This document shows, in pieces, positions 55,050 through 64,000 of a stretch of 64,000 nucleotides of DNA (its first letter is position 1; each line of letters begins with the position of its first letter). Location of the stretch: NCBI RefSeq assembly GCF_030035605.1, contig NZ_CP106736.1, positions 2,480,001 to 2,544,000 of the forward strand. Direction: 5' to 3'. This DNA comes from Silvimonas soli (GTDB taxonomy: Bacteria > Pseudomonadota > Gammaproteobacteria > Burkholderiales > Chitinibacteraceae). The position numbers and the translations under genes are program-made. Below the pieces are notes generated by a model that did no database searches, was not told where the DNA came from, and saw only the letters and a program-made list of their open reading frames with translations.

Positions 55050-55865
55050 TCATTTCTGGCAGTTCGGGCAGAAGAATGTTGCGCGCTGGCCCTGGCGGAT
55101 TTCCATAATTGGCGAATTGCAGACCCGGCAAGGCTCGCCAGCGCGGCCATAGGCGTAGGTTTGCAATTGAAAATAACCGGTATTGCCACTGCTATCGACA
55201 TAATCGCGCAGGGTAGTGCCACCCGCCGCGATGGCATCTGCCAGTGTGGCCTTGACGGCGTCAACCAGCGCGGTAATTTCGCGTTTCTTCAGTGTGGCTG
55301 CCGGTTTTTGCGGGTCGATACGTGCGCGGAACAAAGCTTCGGAAGCGTAGATATTGCCCACGCCAACGACGACATGTTGATCCATGATGACCAGCTTGAT
55401 TGCGGCTTGCCGACGGGCGAGCTGCAGCTTGAGATAGTCGGCATTGAAAGTGTCGGATAAAGGTTCCGGTCCCAGACTGGCCAGCAATGGATGCGTCGCC
55501 GTTGCTTGCTCGTGCCACAGGATGCAGCCAAAGCGGCGCGGGTCCCGATAACGCAAGATGCGACCGTCTTCCAGGGCCAGATCCACATGATCATGCTTTT
55601 CCACTGCGCGGGCCGCGGTCACAACGCGCAGGGTGCCGCTCATGCCCAGGTGCACGATCAACGTGCCGTGCTCAAAGCCAATCAACAGATATTTGGCGCG
55701 CCGCTCCACCGAGCGCACACGTTGGCCCTGCAATGTTTGTTGCAGGTGATCCGGCACCGGCCAGCGCAGGCGCGGGTCGCGCACGGTGACGGTTTCAATG
55801 GCTTGGCCAGTCAGAATGTCGGCAATGCCGCGGCGGGTTGTTTCTACTTCCGGCAGTTCAGGCAT
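55050..55865 (-). CDS. mutM: Formamidopyrimidine-DNA glycosylase
   Basis: This 271-residue base-excision repair enzyme removes oxidised purines such as 8-oxoguanine and nicks the strand. The N-terminus PELPEVETTRRGI contains the catalytic Pro2 and Glu3. HLGMSGTLRV, YRDPRRFG and GVGNIYASEALF are family blocks. The C-terminal zinc finger has four cysteines (CRVCNS...FFCPNCQK). The length is normal. Its short 5' spacer lies before the divergent TPR lipoprotein gene. Confidence 0.97.
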   Translation of the reverse strand: MPELPEVETTRRGIADILTGQAIETVTVRDPRLRWPVPDHLQQTLQGQRVRSVERRAKYLLIGFEHGTLIVHLGMSGTLRVVTAARAVEKHDHVDLALEDGRILRYRDPRRFGCILWHEQATATHPLLASLGPEPLSDTFNADYLKLQLARRQAAIKLVIMDQHVVVGVGNIYASEALFRARIDPQKPAATLKKREITALVDAVKATLADAIAAGGTTLRDYVDSSGNTGYFQLQTYAYGRAGEPCRVCNSPIMEIRQGQRATFFCPNCQK

Positions 55866-56073
55866 GAAGGCGGACCAGTGAACAGAAAATTGATAGTTAG
55901 ATGGTTATTCAACAGGCATATCACAATGGGCAGCGAAAATCCTCAGTGCGCGTCACCTTGCAACTTGGACTTCCCGCCAGAATTTACCTTAATATGAAGT
56001 AGTCAAAGCAATCTGTCGCCTGCGCGCTCATCTTTGCAGACGACGCCCATTCCATTACCCGCCGGACTGTGCC

Positions 56074-57831
56074 ATGCCCCTGCCGTTTTCACGGAAGCTG
56101 ATCCTTACCCCCATTTGTCTGAGCCTGTTAGTGCTGTCCGGCTGCGCATCAATGGGGCGGCCGCCGGCAGAAACCGCCGCCGTTGCAAGTGCCCCCGCTG
56201 CGGCGGCTGCACCCGATGCCAATGCCGATGGCCCTTTGCCCAATATGGAGCTCAGCGACGAGCTGGTGATGCGCTTCCTGGTGGGTGACATCGCCCTGCA
56301 ACGTGGCCAGCCTGGGCTGGCAGCGCAAACCTGGAACGATCTGGCCAAGCGCACCCATGATCCACGCGTGGCCAAACGTGCGACCGAAGTCGCCATTGGC
56401 GCGGGTCAGCTCAATCTGGCCATGGATTCCGCACGCCAGTGGATCGATGCCTCGCCCAACGCCGTCGGCCCGCAACAAGTCATGCTGAGTTTGCTGCTAC
56501 GTGCCAACCGCTTGGACGAAGCCAAGCCGCATCTGGAGGCGCTGCTCAAAGCCAAGCCGCAAGATGTGCCGTCGTTCTTTATGCAGATGCACATGCTGTG
56601 GGACAAAAACACAGACCGCAAAGCTGCCGCCAAGCTCACCGAAGAAGTCACCACGCCTTATCTGAATTTGCCGGAAGCGCATTTTGCTCGCGCCGTGGCG
56701 TACGCCAATATCGAGCGTGTGCCGGATGCGATCAAGGAAGTCGACGCGGCTCAGGCCATCCGCCCGGGCTGGGAGCCAGCGGTGCTCTACCGGGTGCAGT
56801 TGATGTCAGATCAGCCTGCGCAAGTACGTGTTGATTATTTGCGCAGTGCGCTGCAAAAGAATCCGGATTCGCTGCCCATCCGCAATGCGCTGGCGCGCGA
56901 ACTGGTGCTGAACCGGCAAATGAAAGAAGCGCTGCAGATGTATAACAGCGTCTTGCAGGTTCAGCCCGATAACCTGGAAGCGCTGGTTGGTTCTGGCCTG
57001 GTTTCGCTAGAGCAACATGACCTGCAGACTGCAGAAATCCGGCTGAATGCGGCAGTGAAGAAAAGCCCGCGTACAACCAATAACCTGCGTATCTATCTGG
57101 GCCAGATTGCCGAAGAACGTAATAGTTACGACGATGCCATTGCCTGGTATCAAAGCGTTGAAGGCGATATGCGCGATGCCGCCAACCAGCGCTTGATCCG
57201 TTTGTATGCGCGCACTGGCAAAACCGACGCCGCTTTGGCGCTGGTCCACGAAAACGTGGCGCTGACTACCGAGCAGCAAACCCAGCAGGCATTGCTTGAG
57301 TCGCAAATCTACCGCGAAGCCAAGAATTACGACAAAGCCTATGCCGTGCTGACGGCGGCCATTGCCAAGCAGCCCAAGAATGCTGATCTGCTGTACGAGC
57401 GCTCGCTGATTGCCGATCTGCAGCACAATGTACCGGGCGCCGAGGCCGACTTGCATAAATATCTGGAGCTGCAACCAGGTAGCGCACAAGGTCTGAACGC
57501 GTTGGGCTATACGCTGGCCAACCGCACGGATCGCTACGACGAAGCCAATGGTTATCTGGAAAAAGCCGTCGCGCTGGACCCGGAAAACCCGGTGATCCTC
57601 GATAGCCTGGGTTGGCTGCGCTACAAGCAGAATCGTTTGGCCGAGGCTCGCGATTTGCTGACCAAAGCCTACAAGGCCATGCCTGATCCGGAAGTGGGCG
57701 CGCATCTGGCGGCAACGCTCTTCAAACTGGGCAACAAGAGCGACGCCCACAAGGTGCTGGCTGAAGCGCAAAAGCTGGACCCGGATAACGAATCGGTTAT
57801 CGCCATCGGCCAGGAAATCGGCAAACCGTGA
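56074..57831 (+). CDS. Tetratricopeptide-repeat lipoprotein
   Basis: A 585-residue protein with a lipobox (LVLSGC, Cys24), so it should be an outer- or inner-membrane-anchored lipoprotein facing the periplasm. After a Pro/Ala-rich linker, TPR-like helix pairs run through the whole chain. Examples are LAQRAPNNP-type repeats written here as NPDSLPIRNALARELV, NLEALVGSGLVSLEQHDL and ALDPENPVILDSLGWLRYK. The stop overlaps the lolB start (TGATG), so the two are coupled. In betaproteobacteria such a TPR protein commonly precedes lolB. A role in envelope assembly is inference. Confidence 0.87.
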   Translation: MPLPFSRKLILTPICLSLLVLSGCASMGRPPAETAAVASAPAAAAAPDANADGPLPNMELSDELVMRFLVGDIALQRGQPGLAAQTWNDLAKRTHDPRVAKRATEVAIGAGQLNLAMDSARQWIDASPNAVGPQQVMLSLLLRANRLDEAKPHLEALLKAKPQDVPSFFMQMHMLWDKNTDRKAAAKLTEEVTTPYLNLPEAHFARAVAYANIERVPDAIKEVDAAQAIRPGWEPAVLYRVQLMSDQPAQVRVDYLRSALQKNPDSLPIRNALARELVLNRQMKEALQMYNSVLQVQPDNLEALVGSGLVSLEQHDLQTAEIRLNAAVKKSPRTTNNLRIYLGQIAEERNSYDDAIAWYQSVEGDMRDAANQRLIRLYARTGKTDAALALVHENVALTTEQQTQQALLESQIYREAKNYDKAYAVLTAAIAKQPKNADLLYERSLIADLQHNVPGAEADLHKYLELQPGSAQGLNALGYTLANRTDRYDEANGYLEKAVALDPENPVILDSLGWLRYKQNRLAEARDLLTKAYKAMPDPEVGAHLAATLFKLGNKSDAHKVLAEAQKLDPDNESVIAIGQEIGKP

Positions 57832-58385
57832 TGCGGCGGTTTTCCACAGGGCTGTTGATTGGTGCCGTGCTGCTGCTGGCGGGCTGTGCCACGCCGCCGG
57901 CAGCGCCCAAAGCGGGTGAATTGGTCGCGACCGGCCGGGTGGCGGTAAAAGTGCCCAACGATTCGCAAATGGCCAATTTCACCTGGCGTGATGATGGCCA
58001 GCAAGCCGCGCTCGACCTGGGTACACCGCTGGGTCAGACTGTCGCCCGGCTGACCTTCACCGCTGATAGCGCAAAGCTGCAAGATTCCAGCGGCAAAGAA
58101 ACGGTCGCTCAAAGTGCCGAGGACCTGCTGCAACAGCGCACCGGCTGGAATCTGCCGGTGCAGGGTATGCGCTGGTGGTTGCGTGGCAAGCCGGACCCTG
58201 CGGTGCCCGCGCAGGTCACGGTTATTCCCGACGGTGGCGTGCATATTGTGCAAAGTGGCTGGCAGATTGACGCCACTGACCTGCGTGATGCGGGTGTGCA
58301 AGGCAAGCTGCCTTATCGAGTTCATGCAAGCCGTGACGGGCTTGATCTGCGTATTGTGGTATCTGATTGGCAATGGCAACCGTAA
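57831..58385 (+). CDS. lolB: Outer-membrane lipoprotein receptor LolB
   Basis: A 184-residue lipoprotein with lipobox LLAGC (Cys19) and the LolB pattern ATGRVAVKVPNDSQMANFTW, GTPLGQTVARL, LQQRTGWNLPVQGMRWWLRG and GWQIDATDL. It receives lipoproteins from LolA and inserts them into the outer membrane. The ATG at 57831 shares its first base with the upstream stop; GTG at 57828 is in frame but less likely. The conserved pairing with ispE downstream supports the call. Confidence 0.93.
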   Translation: MRRFSTGLLIGAVLLLAGCATPPAAPKAGELVATGRVAVKVPNDSQMANFTWRDDGQQAALDLGTPLGQTVARLTFTADSAKLQDSSGKETVAQSAEDLLQQRTGWNLPVQGMRWWLRGKPDPAVPAQVTVIPDGGVHIVQSGWQIDATDLRDAGVQGKLPYRVHASRDGLDLRIVVSDWQWQP

Positions 58386-59287
58386 CTTCCGTGTCTTCTT
58401 CCAATTCTTCTCATTCGACGCTCTTGTCGGCTTTTCCGGTATCGGCAGAGGGCTGGCGAGCCTTTCCTGCGCCGGCCAAGCTCAATCTGTTTTTGCACGT
58501 CATTGGACGGCGCGCAGATGGCTACCATCTGCTGCAATCGGTATTCCAGCTGATTGATCTGGCCGACACCATTCATTTGCGATTACGCGATGACGCGCAG
58601 GTGATTCATCACAATCCGCTGTCCGGTGTTCCGGCCGAAACCGATCTGACGGTGCGCGCGGCCCGTTTGCTGCAACAGGAAACGGGCTATACCAAAGGCG
58701 TGGATATCCGCGTCGACAAGCGCATTCCCATGGGCGGTGGTCTGGGCGGCGGCAGTTCAGATGCGGCGACGGTGTTGTTGGCGCTGAACCGGTTGTGGGG
58801 CGTGAATCTGTCACGGGCGCAGTTGATGCGGCTTGGCTTGGCGCTGGGTGCCGACGTGCCATTTTTCATCTTCGGACGCAACGCGTTTGTTGAAGGTATC
58901 GGCGAAATCATGCAGGAAATCACCACGCCTGAAGCTTGGTATGTCGTGCTGCATCCGCCTGTGCACGTGTCGACACCAGCAATTTTTAAAGATGAACGCT
59001 TGACAAGAAACACTCCCTCCCTCAAACTGCGCGACCTCAACACCACTGCAAGCAGGAACGATCTGCAGGCGGTGGCAGTGAGTCAGCATCCGCAGATTGC
59101 TGAATTTCTGGATTGGCTAAGCCAGTTTGGGGATGCGCGGATGACTGGATCAGGAAGCTGCGTTTTCACGAAATGCGCTTCACAAAGCGCCGCGGATCGT
59201 GTAATATCCCGGCTTCCTGACGAGATGACCGGTTTTACAGCGAGGTCACTCAAGCGGCACGAGTTAAGCGAATTTGCTGATGAGTAG
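58373..59287 (+). CDS. ispE: 4-diphosphocytidyl-2-C-methyl-D-erythritol kinase
   Basis: A 304-residue GHMP kinase of the non-mevalonate isoprenoid pathway. PAPAKLNLFLHVIGRRADGY and the ATP loop PMGGGLGGGSSDAATV identify it, as does the C-terminal RMTGSGSCVFTKCAS. The ATG at 58373 overlaps lolB by 13 bases; the N-terminus has about 25 extra residues before the conserved core. The gene is followed directly by tRNA-Gln. Confidence 0.95.
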   Translation: MATVTSVSSSNSSHSTLLSAFPVSAEGWRAFPAPAKLNLFLHVIGRRADGYHLLQSVFQLIDLADTIHLRLRDDAQVIHHNPLSGVPAETDLTVRAARLLQQETGYTKGVDIRVDKRIPMGGGLGGGSSDAATVLLALNRLWGVNLSRAQLMRLGLALGADVPFFIFGRNAFVEGIGEIMQEITTPEAWYVVLHPPVHVSTPAIFKDERLTRNTPSLKLRDLNTTASRNDLQAVAVSQHPQIAEFLDWLSQFGDARMTGSGSCVFTKCASQSAADRVISRLPDEMTGFTARSLKRHELSEFADE

Positions 59288-59306
59288 GTAGATCAGCAGT
59301 TTCGAT

Positions 59307-59383
59307 AGGGGAGTCGCCAAGTTGGTTAAGGCATCGGATTTTGATTCCGACATGCGAAGGTTCGAATCCTTCTTCCCCTGCCA
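59307..59383 (+). tRNA. tRNA-Gln (anticodon TTG)
   Basis: A 77-base cloverleaf with an AGGGGAG acceptor arm pairing with TTCCCCT. It has a D-arm (GTTGGTTAAGGC), an anticodon loop TTTTGAT with anticodon TTG, a T-arm with GGTTCGAATCC, and an encoded CCA. The ispE-tRNA-Gln-prs order is conserved in betaproteobacteria. Confidence 0.95.
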
Positions 59384-59394
59384 GTTCGAAGATA

Positions 59395-59432
59395 GAAAAG
59401 CGTGTACACCAGTTACACGCTTTTCGTTTTTT
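59395..59432 (+). terminator. Intrinsic terminator after tRNA-Gln
   Basis: GAAAAGCGTGTA and TACACGCTTTTC stem around CACCAGT followed by GTTTTTTC. It may reduce read-through from the tRNA into prs. Confidence 0.85.
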
Positions 59433-59444
59433 CAAGGCACAAAA

Positions 59445-60395
59445 ATGGCTTACGACAGCCTCATGGTATTTACCGGCAACGCTAATCCCAAGCTTGCCGA
59501 AAGCGTCGTCAATCACCTGGATATTTCGTTGGGGCGAGCCACTGTTGGCCGCTTCTCCGATGGTGAAGTGACAGTCGAGTTGCTGGAGAACGTTCGCGGT
59601 CGCGACGTTTTCGTCCTGCAGTCAACTTGCGTGCCTACCAACGACAATATTATGGAAGTGATGCTGATGGTCGATGCGCTCAAACGCGCTTCAGCCGGTC
59701 GCATCACTGCGGCGATACCGTATTTTGGTTACGCCCGGCAAGATCGCCGCCCTCGCTCCGCACGTGTCCCGATTTCTGCCAAAGTCATCGCCAACATGTT
59801 GCAAGTAGCTGGCGTTGATCGTGTGCTGACGGTAGATGTCCACGCCGACCAGATTCAAGGCTTCTTTGATATCCCGGTCGACAACATCTACTCCACACCG
59901 GTGCTGTTGGCCGATATCCGTGCCAAGAATCACGACCAGTTGATGGTTGTCAGTCCGGACGTCGGCGGCGTGCTGCGCGCGCGTGCCATGGCCAAGCAAC
60001 TGACCACCGACATGGCCATTATCGACAAGCGTCGTCCGAAGGCTGGTGTGGCCGAGGTGATGCACATCATTGGTGATGTCACCGGTCGTACCTGCGTGAT
60101 CATCGATGACATGATCGATACCGCCAACACGCTGGTGAAAGCCGCGCAAGCGTTGAAAGCCCATGGCGCCGCTCGCGTCATCGCTTATGCTACGCATGCG
60201 GTGTTCTCGGGTGCAGCGGTTGAGCGCATTGTGCAGTCCGAACTGGATGAAGTGGTGGTAACAGATACCATCCCGTTGTCTGAAGCGGCCAGCCAGTGTG
60301 AACGGATTCGTGTGGTGTCGATTGCCGGGTTACTGGCAGAGACCATGCGCCGGATCAACAACGAAGAGTCCGTTTCTTCGCTGTTTGTAGATTGA
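59445..60395 (+). CDS. prs: Ribose-phosphate pyrophosphokinase
   Basis: A 316-residue enzyme making PRPP for nucleotide, histidine and tryptophan synthesis. [17 protein letters not shown], the [20 protein letters not shown] catalytic region, [17 protein letters not shown] and the PRPP-binding [18 protein letters not shown] are all present. The ATG at 59445 follows AAGG; earlier in-frame codons overlap the tRNA and are rejected. It is followed by rplY, a widespread arrangement. Confidence 0.97.
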   Translation: MAYDSLMVFTGNANPKLAESVVNHLDISLGRATVGRFSDGEVTVELLENVRGRDVFVLQSTCVPTNDNIMEVMLMVDALKRASAGRITAAIPYFGYARQDRRPRSARVPISAKVIANMLQVAGVDRVLTVDVHADQIQGFFDIPVDNIYSTPVLLADIRAKNHDQLMVVSPDVGGVLRARAMAKQLTTDMAIIDKRRPKAGVAEVMHIIGDVTGRTCVIIDDMIDTANTLVKAAQALKAHGAARVIAYATHAVFSGAAVERIVQSELDEVVVTDTIPLSEAASQCERIRVVSIAGLLAETMRRINNEESVSSLFVD

Positions 60396-60532
60396 TCCGG
60401 TAGTACAGATTTTTACAGCGGTGAGCGGGCTGGTGCCTACTCGCCGCTTCGTCATTTGAGGGGCTTTCCCTCAAGTCCTTTGCCAGTCTGGTCGCGGGTG
60501 GCAAAGTGTTAACATGAAATGGAGCAACAACC

Positions 60533-61114
60533 ATGTCTTACGAAATTCAAGCCCAGGCCCGCGTGGCGCAGGGTACCGGTGCGAGCCGCCGCCTGCGTAA
60601 CACCGGCAAGCTGCCTGGGATTGTTTACGGTGGCAGCAAAACCCCGGTTGCGATCGAACTCGATCACAACAGCATGTGGTACACCCTGAAAGAAGAAGCT
60701 TTCCACACCGCGCTGATCAAGCTGGTTGTGGACGGCGCTACCGAACAGGTTCTGGTTCGCTCGGTGCAATACCACCCGTTCAAGCAACTAATTCTGCACG
60801 TTGACTTCCAGCGTGTTGACGAATCCACCAGCGTTGAAATGAAGGTGCCTCTGCACTTTGCAAACGCTGAAATCGCTCCTGGCGTTAAGCTGGACGGTGG
60901 TTCGATCGGTTACATCCTGAACGAAGTGCTGGTTCGCTGCTCGGCAACCAAGCTGCCGGAATTCATTGAAGTCGACTTGGGCAACATGGGCGCTGGCAAT
61001 GGTTCCATCCACTTGTCCGATCTGAAGCTGCCAGAAGGCGTCGAACTGATGTCCCTGGTTCGCGGCGAAGATCTGGCAGTGGCCAACTACAACGCACCGA
61101 AGGGCAGCGATTAA
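60533..61114 (+). CDS. rplY: 50S ribosomal protein L25 (Ctc/TL5 type)
   Basis: A 193-residue two-domain L25. An N-terminal 5S rRNA-binding domain (YEIQAQARVAQGTGASRRLR, GKLPGIVYGG) is joined to a C-terminal beta domain (VPLHFANAEIAPGVKLDGGS). The longer Ctc form is usual in betaproteobacteria. ATGGAGCAACAACC precedes the ATG. It ends at a strong terminator. Confidence 0.96.
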   Translation: MSYEIQAQARVAQGTGASRRLRNTGKLPGIVYGGSKTPVAIELDHNSMWYTLKEEAFHTALIKLVVDGATEQVLVRSVQYHPFKQLILHVDFQRVDESTSVEMKVPLHFANAEIAPGVKLDGGSIGYILNEVLVRCSATKLPEFIEVDLGNMGAGNGSIHLSDLKLPEGVELMSLVRGEDLAVANYNAPKGSD

Positions 61115-61138
61115 TTCGCAGCTGTTCTGTACGTTGTT

Positions 61139-61172
61139 AAAAACCGGCTGGGTTATACCAGCCGGTTTTTTT
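61139..61172 (+). terminator. Intrinsic terminator after rplY
   Basis: AAAACCGGCTGG and CCAGCCGGTTTT stem with a long T-run, 25 bases past the rplY stop. Confidence 0.9.
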
Positions 61173-61271
61173 ATGCCCATACTGCCCGGTTGACCAAGCG
61201 TGCCTACCTAGACCTGACACCGTCCTGCTATTGTTTGAAAACAACATCAACAAACAATACCGAGGATGACG

Positions 61272-61862
61272 ATGTATCAGAGCGAACAGGAAAACGATAG
61301 CCGGACCGATATCTACCAGCGATATCGCAGCAGCCCGCTGGAATGGCTGGCCTCCATGCCGGTGCTGTCACCGCGACAACGCCCACTAGTTCGTGGTGCG
61401 ATGGCGCTGCTTGCGTTGGTGTTGTTTACGTATTGGCTTGGCCCGCGCTGGGGGCATTCGCCGTTTTATTCCCGCAACGTGGATTTCGACAGCAACTTCA
61501 GCTTGTTGCAAGAAGTGGCATTGCCAGATGTAGCCATTGAAACCGCCCCATTGAGCACCGTCACACTGAATCTGCTCGGCAGCTGGCCTGGCTGGCGAGT
61601 GGCGCAATATGCTGATGGTCGTCATTACCTGGTGACCTTGTCCGATCATCTGGGGCAAATGCAGTGGGCGCAGCGGGTAGATCAAAAGCCGACCTGGACG
61701 GGTGACTGGCGCCTGGTGCAGCAAGACAGTGGCTGGGCGTGGTTTGGCGGCTGGCGCGTGGCGATTGCGTCACCGCAGATTGCCCAAAACAGCGCGTTGT
61801 TTCTAAGCCCGGGCGGCGATGCGCGTGTGGTGCGTCATCTGACGCTAACCCCACCCAAGTGA
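61272..61862 (+). CDS. Uncharacterised membrane-anchored protein
   Basis: A 196-residue protein that I do not recognise. A charged N-terminus (about 40 residues, ending SPRQRPLVRG) is followed by one transmembrane helix (AMALLALVLFTYWLG) and a C-terminal domain rich in Trp and Tyr (GSWPGWRVAQYADGRHYLVT, GWAWFGGWRVAIA). It is a likely single-pass inner-membrane protein with its C-terminal domain in the periplasm. The start at 61272 is chosen for GAGG 6 bases upstream; the ATG at 61266 overlaps that site. It lies between rplY and pth, which are often adjacent. Confidence 0.68.
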   Translation: MYQSEQENDSRTDIYQRYRSSPLEWLASMPVLSPRQRPLVRGAMALLALVLFTYWLGPRWGHSPFYSRNVDFDSNFSLLQEVALPDVAIETAPLSTVTLNLLGSWPGWRVAQYADGRHYLVTLSDHLGQMQWAQRVDQKPTWTGDWRLVQQDSGWAWFGGWRVAIASPQIAQNSALFLSPGGDARVVRHLTLTPPK

Positions 61863-61994
61863 TCTGGCCATTGCGGGTTGGCGTGCAGTGCATTGAACCC
61901 TTATCATGGCTGCTTGCCTCAAATACCTGGGCACGCGGCATCAGGCCAAAGCCTGAGGTCGCGCCTGCCCGCATACGGTCAAATCAAATACCCC

Positions 61995-62603
61995 ATGTCT
62001 GCAATCAAATTAATCGTCGGTCTGGGTAACCCCGGGGCCGAATATGCTGCCACCCGTCACAACGCCGGATTCTGGTGGGTGGATGAACTGGCGCGCGAAG
62101 GTGGTGTCAGTTTGCGTCATGACAGCAAATTTCACGGTCTGGCTGGCAAAGCCAGGCTGCATGGCGAGGAAGTCTGGCTGCTGCAGCCGCAAACTTTCAT
62201 GAATCGCAGTGGTCTGTCGGTAGTGGCGCTCGCGCAATTCTACAAAATCCTGCCCGATGAAATTCTGGTGGTGCACGATGAACTGGATATTCCGCCCGGT
62301 CAGGCCAAGCTTAAACAAGGTGGCGGCAATGGCGGCCACAATGGTTTGAAGGATATTCAGGCGCATTTGTCGACGCCCAATTTCTGGCGTTTGCGTCTGG
62401 GCATCGGTCATCCGGGTGATCGCAATGAGGTGGTCAGCTTTGTGCTCAAACCGCCGCGGCGTGAAGAGCAGGAATTAATCGATGACGCCATGGTCCGCGC
62501 CCAGAATCTGCTGCCCCGCATGCTCAAGGGCGAGATGAATATCGCCATGCAGCAACTACATACCGATGAAGGTAAACAAAGGCCACATAAGCCCGCACCA
62601 TGA
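61995..62603 (+). CDS. pth: Peptidyl-tRNA hydrolase
   Basis: This 202-residue essential enzyme recycles peptidyl-t[23 protein letters not shown] contains the catalytic histidine, [32 protein letters not shown] and [10 protein letters not shown] are characteristic. The ATG at 61995 is chosen to give the normal N-terminus ([14 protein letters not shown]). Its stop overlaps the ParA start (ATGA). Confidence 0.96.
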   Translation: MSAIKLIVGLGNPGAEYAATRHNAGFWWVDELAREGGVSLRHDSKFHGLAGKARLHGEEVWLLQPQTFMNRSGLSVVALAQFYKILPDEILVVHDELDIPPGQAKLKQGGGNGGHNGLKDIQAHLSTPNFWRLRLGIGHPGDRNEVVSFVLKPPRREEQELIDDAMVRAQNLLPRMLKGEMNIAMQQLHTDEGKQRPHKPAP

Positions 62604-63247
62604 CCTGTCTATCCATATTGATCGCCAACCCCAAAGGCGGCAGCGGCAAATCCACGCTGTCTACCAACCTGGCCGGCTATTTTGCCTGGCAAAGTGAACG
62701 GGTCGTATTGGGCGATCTGGACCGACAGCACACGGCGCGTTACTGGCTGGGCCAACGCCCGCCACAGTATCCGTTGATTGGCGATTGGGATGTGGAGGCG
62801 GATGAGTTGCTGCGCCCATCCAAAGGCGTCACGGTGGCTATTCTGGACAGTCCCGCCGGTTTGCATGGCAAAAAGCTTGAATCGGCACTCAAGCTGGTCG
62901 ACCGGGTGCTGGTGCCAGTGGTGCCGTCAGCTTTCGATATGTGGGCGCTGGAAGGTTTCTTCGCCCAGTTGGCCGAAGAAAAAGCGGTACGCAAAAAACA
63001 GGTCGAGATCGGCATCGTCGGCATGCGTGTTGATCCGCGCACTCACGCCGCGCGCCAGTTGGAAACCTTCCTCGCTGGTTACGGCTTTCCGGTACTCACT
63101 TATCTGCGCAACACCCAGCTGTATGTGCAGCTTCAACCCAAGGGGCTCACGTTGTTCGATCTGCCAGCAAAGCGGTTCGAGCGTGACCTTGAACAATGGC
63201 AGGCAATTCCCAAGTGGCTTCGCAACCCCGCATCCCCGTCAATCTGA
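62600..63247 (+). CDS. Orphan ParA/MinD-like ATPase
   Basis: A 215-residue P-loop ATPase with the deviant Walker [21 protein letters not shown], a switch region ([17 protein letters not shown]) and Walker B-like [13 protein letters not shown]. No parB partner or centromere-like repeats are visible nearby, so it is not a replicon partition cassette here. ParA-like proteins also position chemoreceptors, carboxysomes or other cargo. It overlaps pth by four bases and the next gene by 52, which implies tight coupling. Confidence 0.85.
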   Translation: MTCLSILIANPKGGSGKSTLSTNLAGYFAWQSERVVLGDLDRQHTARYWLGQRPPQYPLIGDWDVEADELLRPSKGVTVAILDSPAGLHGKKLESALKLVDRVLVPVVPSAFDMWALEGFFAQLAEEKAVRKKQVEIGIVGMRVDPRTHAARQLETFLAGYGFPVLTYLRNTQLYVQLQPKGLTLFDLPAKRFERDLEQWQAIPKWLRNPASPSI

Positions 63248-64000
63248 TCACCGGTTTTCTTGGCGTCGGTAAAACGACGGCTATTTCCCGTTTGCTGGCC
63301 GACAAGCCCGCCAACGAATTCTGGGCCGTGGTGGTCAACGAATTCGGCGAGGTGGGTATTGATGGCGCCACTTTGTCTTCTGCGGGCGAAGGTTTGCAGG
63401 TTGCCGAAGTGCCGGGTGGTTGTATCTGCTGCACCACCAGCCCGATGTTGCGGGTCAACCTCAACAAGCTGGTGCAAGGCAAGCGCCCGGATCGCATCCT
63501 GATCGAGCCGTCGGGGCTCGGCCACCCGGCGGGCATTATCGATTTGCTGCGTGACCCGTTCATGAGCGCCACGTTTGAAGTGCGCGCCGTGTTGACGCTG
63601 ATGGATGCCCGGCATCCGGAAGATGCCCGCTACGCCCGCAATGAAACCTGGCGTGACCAGATCGAATTGGCGGATGTGCTGGTGATCAACAAAACGGACC
63701 TGGCTGACGCGCCGCAACTGGAACGCGCCCGGGCGATGGCCAATGCGGCCTTTCCGCCCAAAATTGCCGTGGTCGAAACGCGCCAGGGACTGATTGATCC
63801 GGACTTGCTGGATGCGCCGTTACTGGCCGAGCGCTGGCAAGAGCCGCAAGCGCACGCCAGTAGTCACAGCCCGCTGGCGCCGCGGCGCAAGGCTGAAGCG
63901 CCTGTTGCAGCTGAAGTGCCGCAAGGTAATGAGCCGGTACGTAAAACCCAATCCAGCCTGGGTTCACATGCCTGTGGCTGGATTTTTACCCCGGAAACCC
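63196..64000 (+). CDS. YeiR-like G3E GTPase (COG0523), truncated by the window end
   Basis: A partial gene, open from ATG 63196 for 268 codons to the window edge. The G3E hallmarks are the P-loop [11 protein letters not shown] (Gly20-Thr28), WAVVVNEFGEVGIDGATL, the metal motif GGCICCTTSP (CxCC), IEPSGLGHPAGIIDLL and VINKTD. A CGWIFTPE segment near the end matches E. coli YeiR, a zinc-binding GTPase. It is probably a zinc or other metal chaperone. It overlaps the ParA gene by 52 bases in another frame. A His/Ala linker (HASSHSPLAP) precedes the C-terminal domain. Confidence 0.88.
   Translation, partial: MAGNSQVASQPRIPVNLITGFLGVGKTTAISRLLADKPANEFWAVVVNEFGEVGIDGATLSSAGEGLQVAEVPGGCICCTTSPMLRVNLNKLVQGKRPDRILIEPSGLGHPAGIIDLLRDPFMSATFEVRAVLTLMDARHPEDARYARNETWRDQIELADVLVINKTDLADAPQLERARAMANAAFPPKIAVVETRQGLIDPDLLDAPLLAERWQEPQAHASSHSPLAPRRKAEAPVAAEVPQGNEPVRKTQSSLGSHACGWIFTPET

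Noticed and set aside
62600..63247. Plasmid or chromosomal partition locus
   Set aside because: Only a ParA-like gene is present, with no ParB and no parS-like repeats, next to housekeeping genes.
1..64000. CRISPR array
   Set aside because: The DUF1887 protein prompted a look for regularly spaced direct repeats. All repeats seen are isolated palindromes of differing spacing.

Overview
The window looks like a 64 kb stretch of a chromosome from a betaproteobacterium, most likely of the order Neisseriales (Chromobacterium/Chitinibacter/Silvimonas-like). This placement is inference from gene content: the lolB-ispE-tRNA-Gln-prs-rplY-pth block, the ssuEADCBF layout, and GC of roughly 55-60 percent by eye. 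No rRNA, prophage, complete insertion sequence or CRISPR array is visible.

Layout. 1-6.4 kb: a methyltransferase, then a leftward operon of two aspartate:alanine exchangers and aspartate 4-decarboxylase. 6.4-11 kb: small accessory genes (SnoaL-like, two VOC proteins, a tandem pair of uncharacterised secreted proteins, a DUF1801 protein) with AT-rich gaps. 11-19.8 kb: a family 3 glycosidase, minimal eutBC, an acyltransferase, a stand-alone CARF-nuclease (DUF1887/VC1899-like), and divergently a cation exchanger behind a yybP-ykoY (manganese) riboswitch. 19.8-26.8 kb: a leftward sugar operon (LacI regulator, ABC ATPase, permease, binding protein, TIM-barrel isomerase, Gfo/Idh dehydrogenase) with a perfect 18-bp operator. 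26.9-31 kb: the yfeH/yfeR pair, a CLC-F fluoride antiporter behind a fluoride riboswitch, and a YqjC-like protein. 31-43 kb: sulfur acquisition, with ssuE, two ssuA, ssuD, ssuC, ssuB and ssuF for sulfonates, then sbp-cysT-cysW-cysA for sulfate. 43.5-48.6 kb: gcvTHP behind a two-aptamer glycine riboswitch. 48.6-51.4 kb: a REP-associated tyrosine transposase flanked by REP elements, then ahcY behind an SAH riboswitch. 51.3-64 kb: an Asr-like protein, cutC, a dynamin-like GTPase, mutM, a TPR lipoprotein, lolB, ispE, tRNA-Gln, prs, rplY, pth, an orphan ParA and a truncated YeiR-like zinc GTPase.

Two themes stand out. First, four genes or operons start with metabolite- or ion-sensing leaders (Mn2+, F-, glycine, S-adenosylhomocysteine). 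The glycine-cleavage and SAH-hydrolase genes connect one-carbon and methylation metabolism, and the ssu and cys genes supply sulfur. Second, the intergenic space is full of short palindromic repeats of at least five families. Several sit inside operons, one family flanks the transposase that probably mobilised it, and one repeat-like segment appears to have been inserted in frame into the 5' end of gcvT. The least explained items are the CARF-nuclease with a diverged ligand motif next to the manganese-riboswitch exchanger, and the tandem secreted paralogues near 9 kb.
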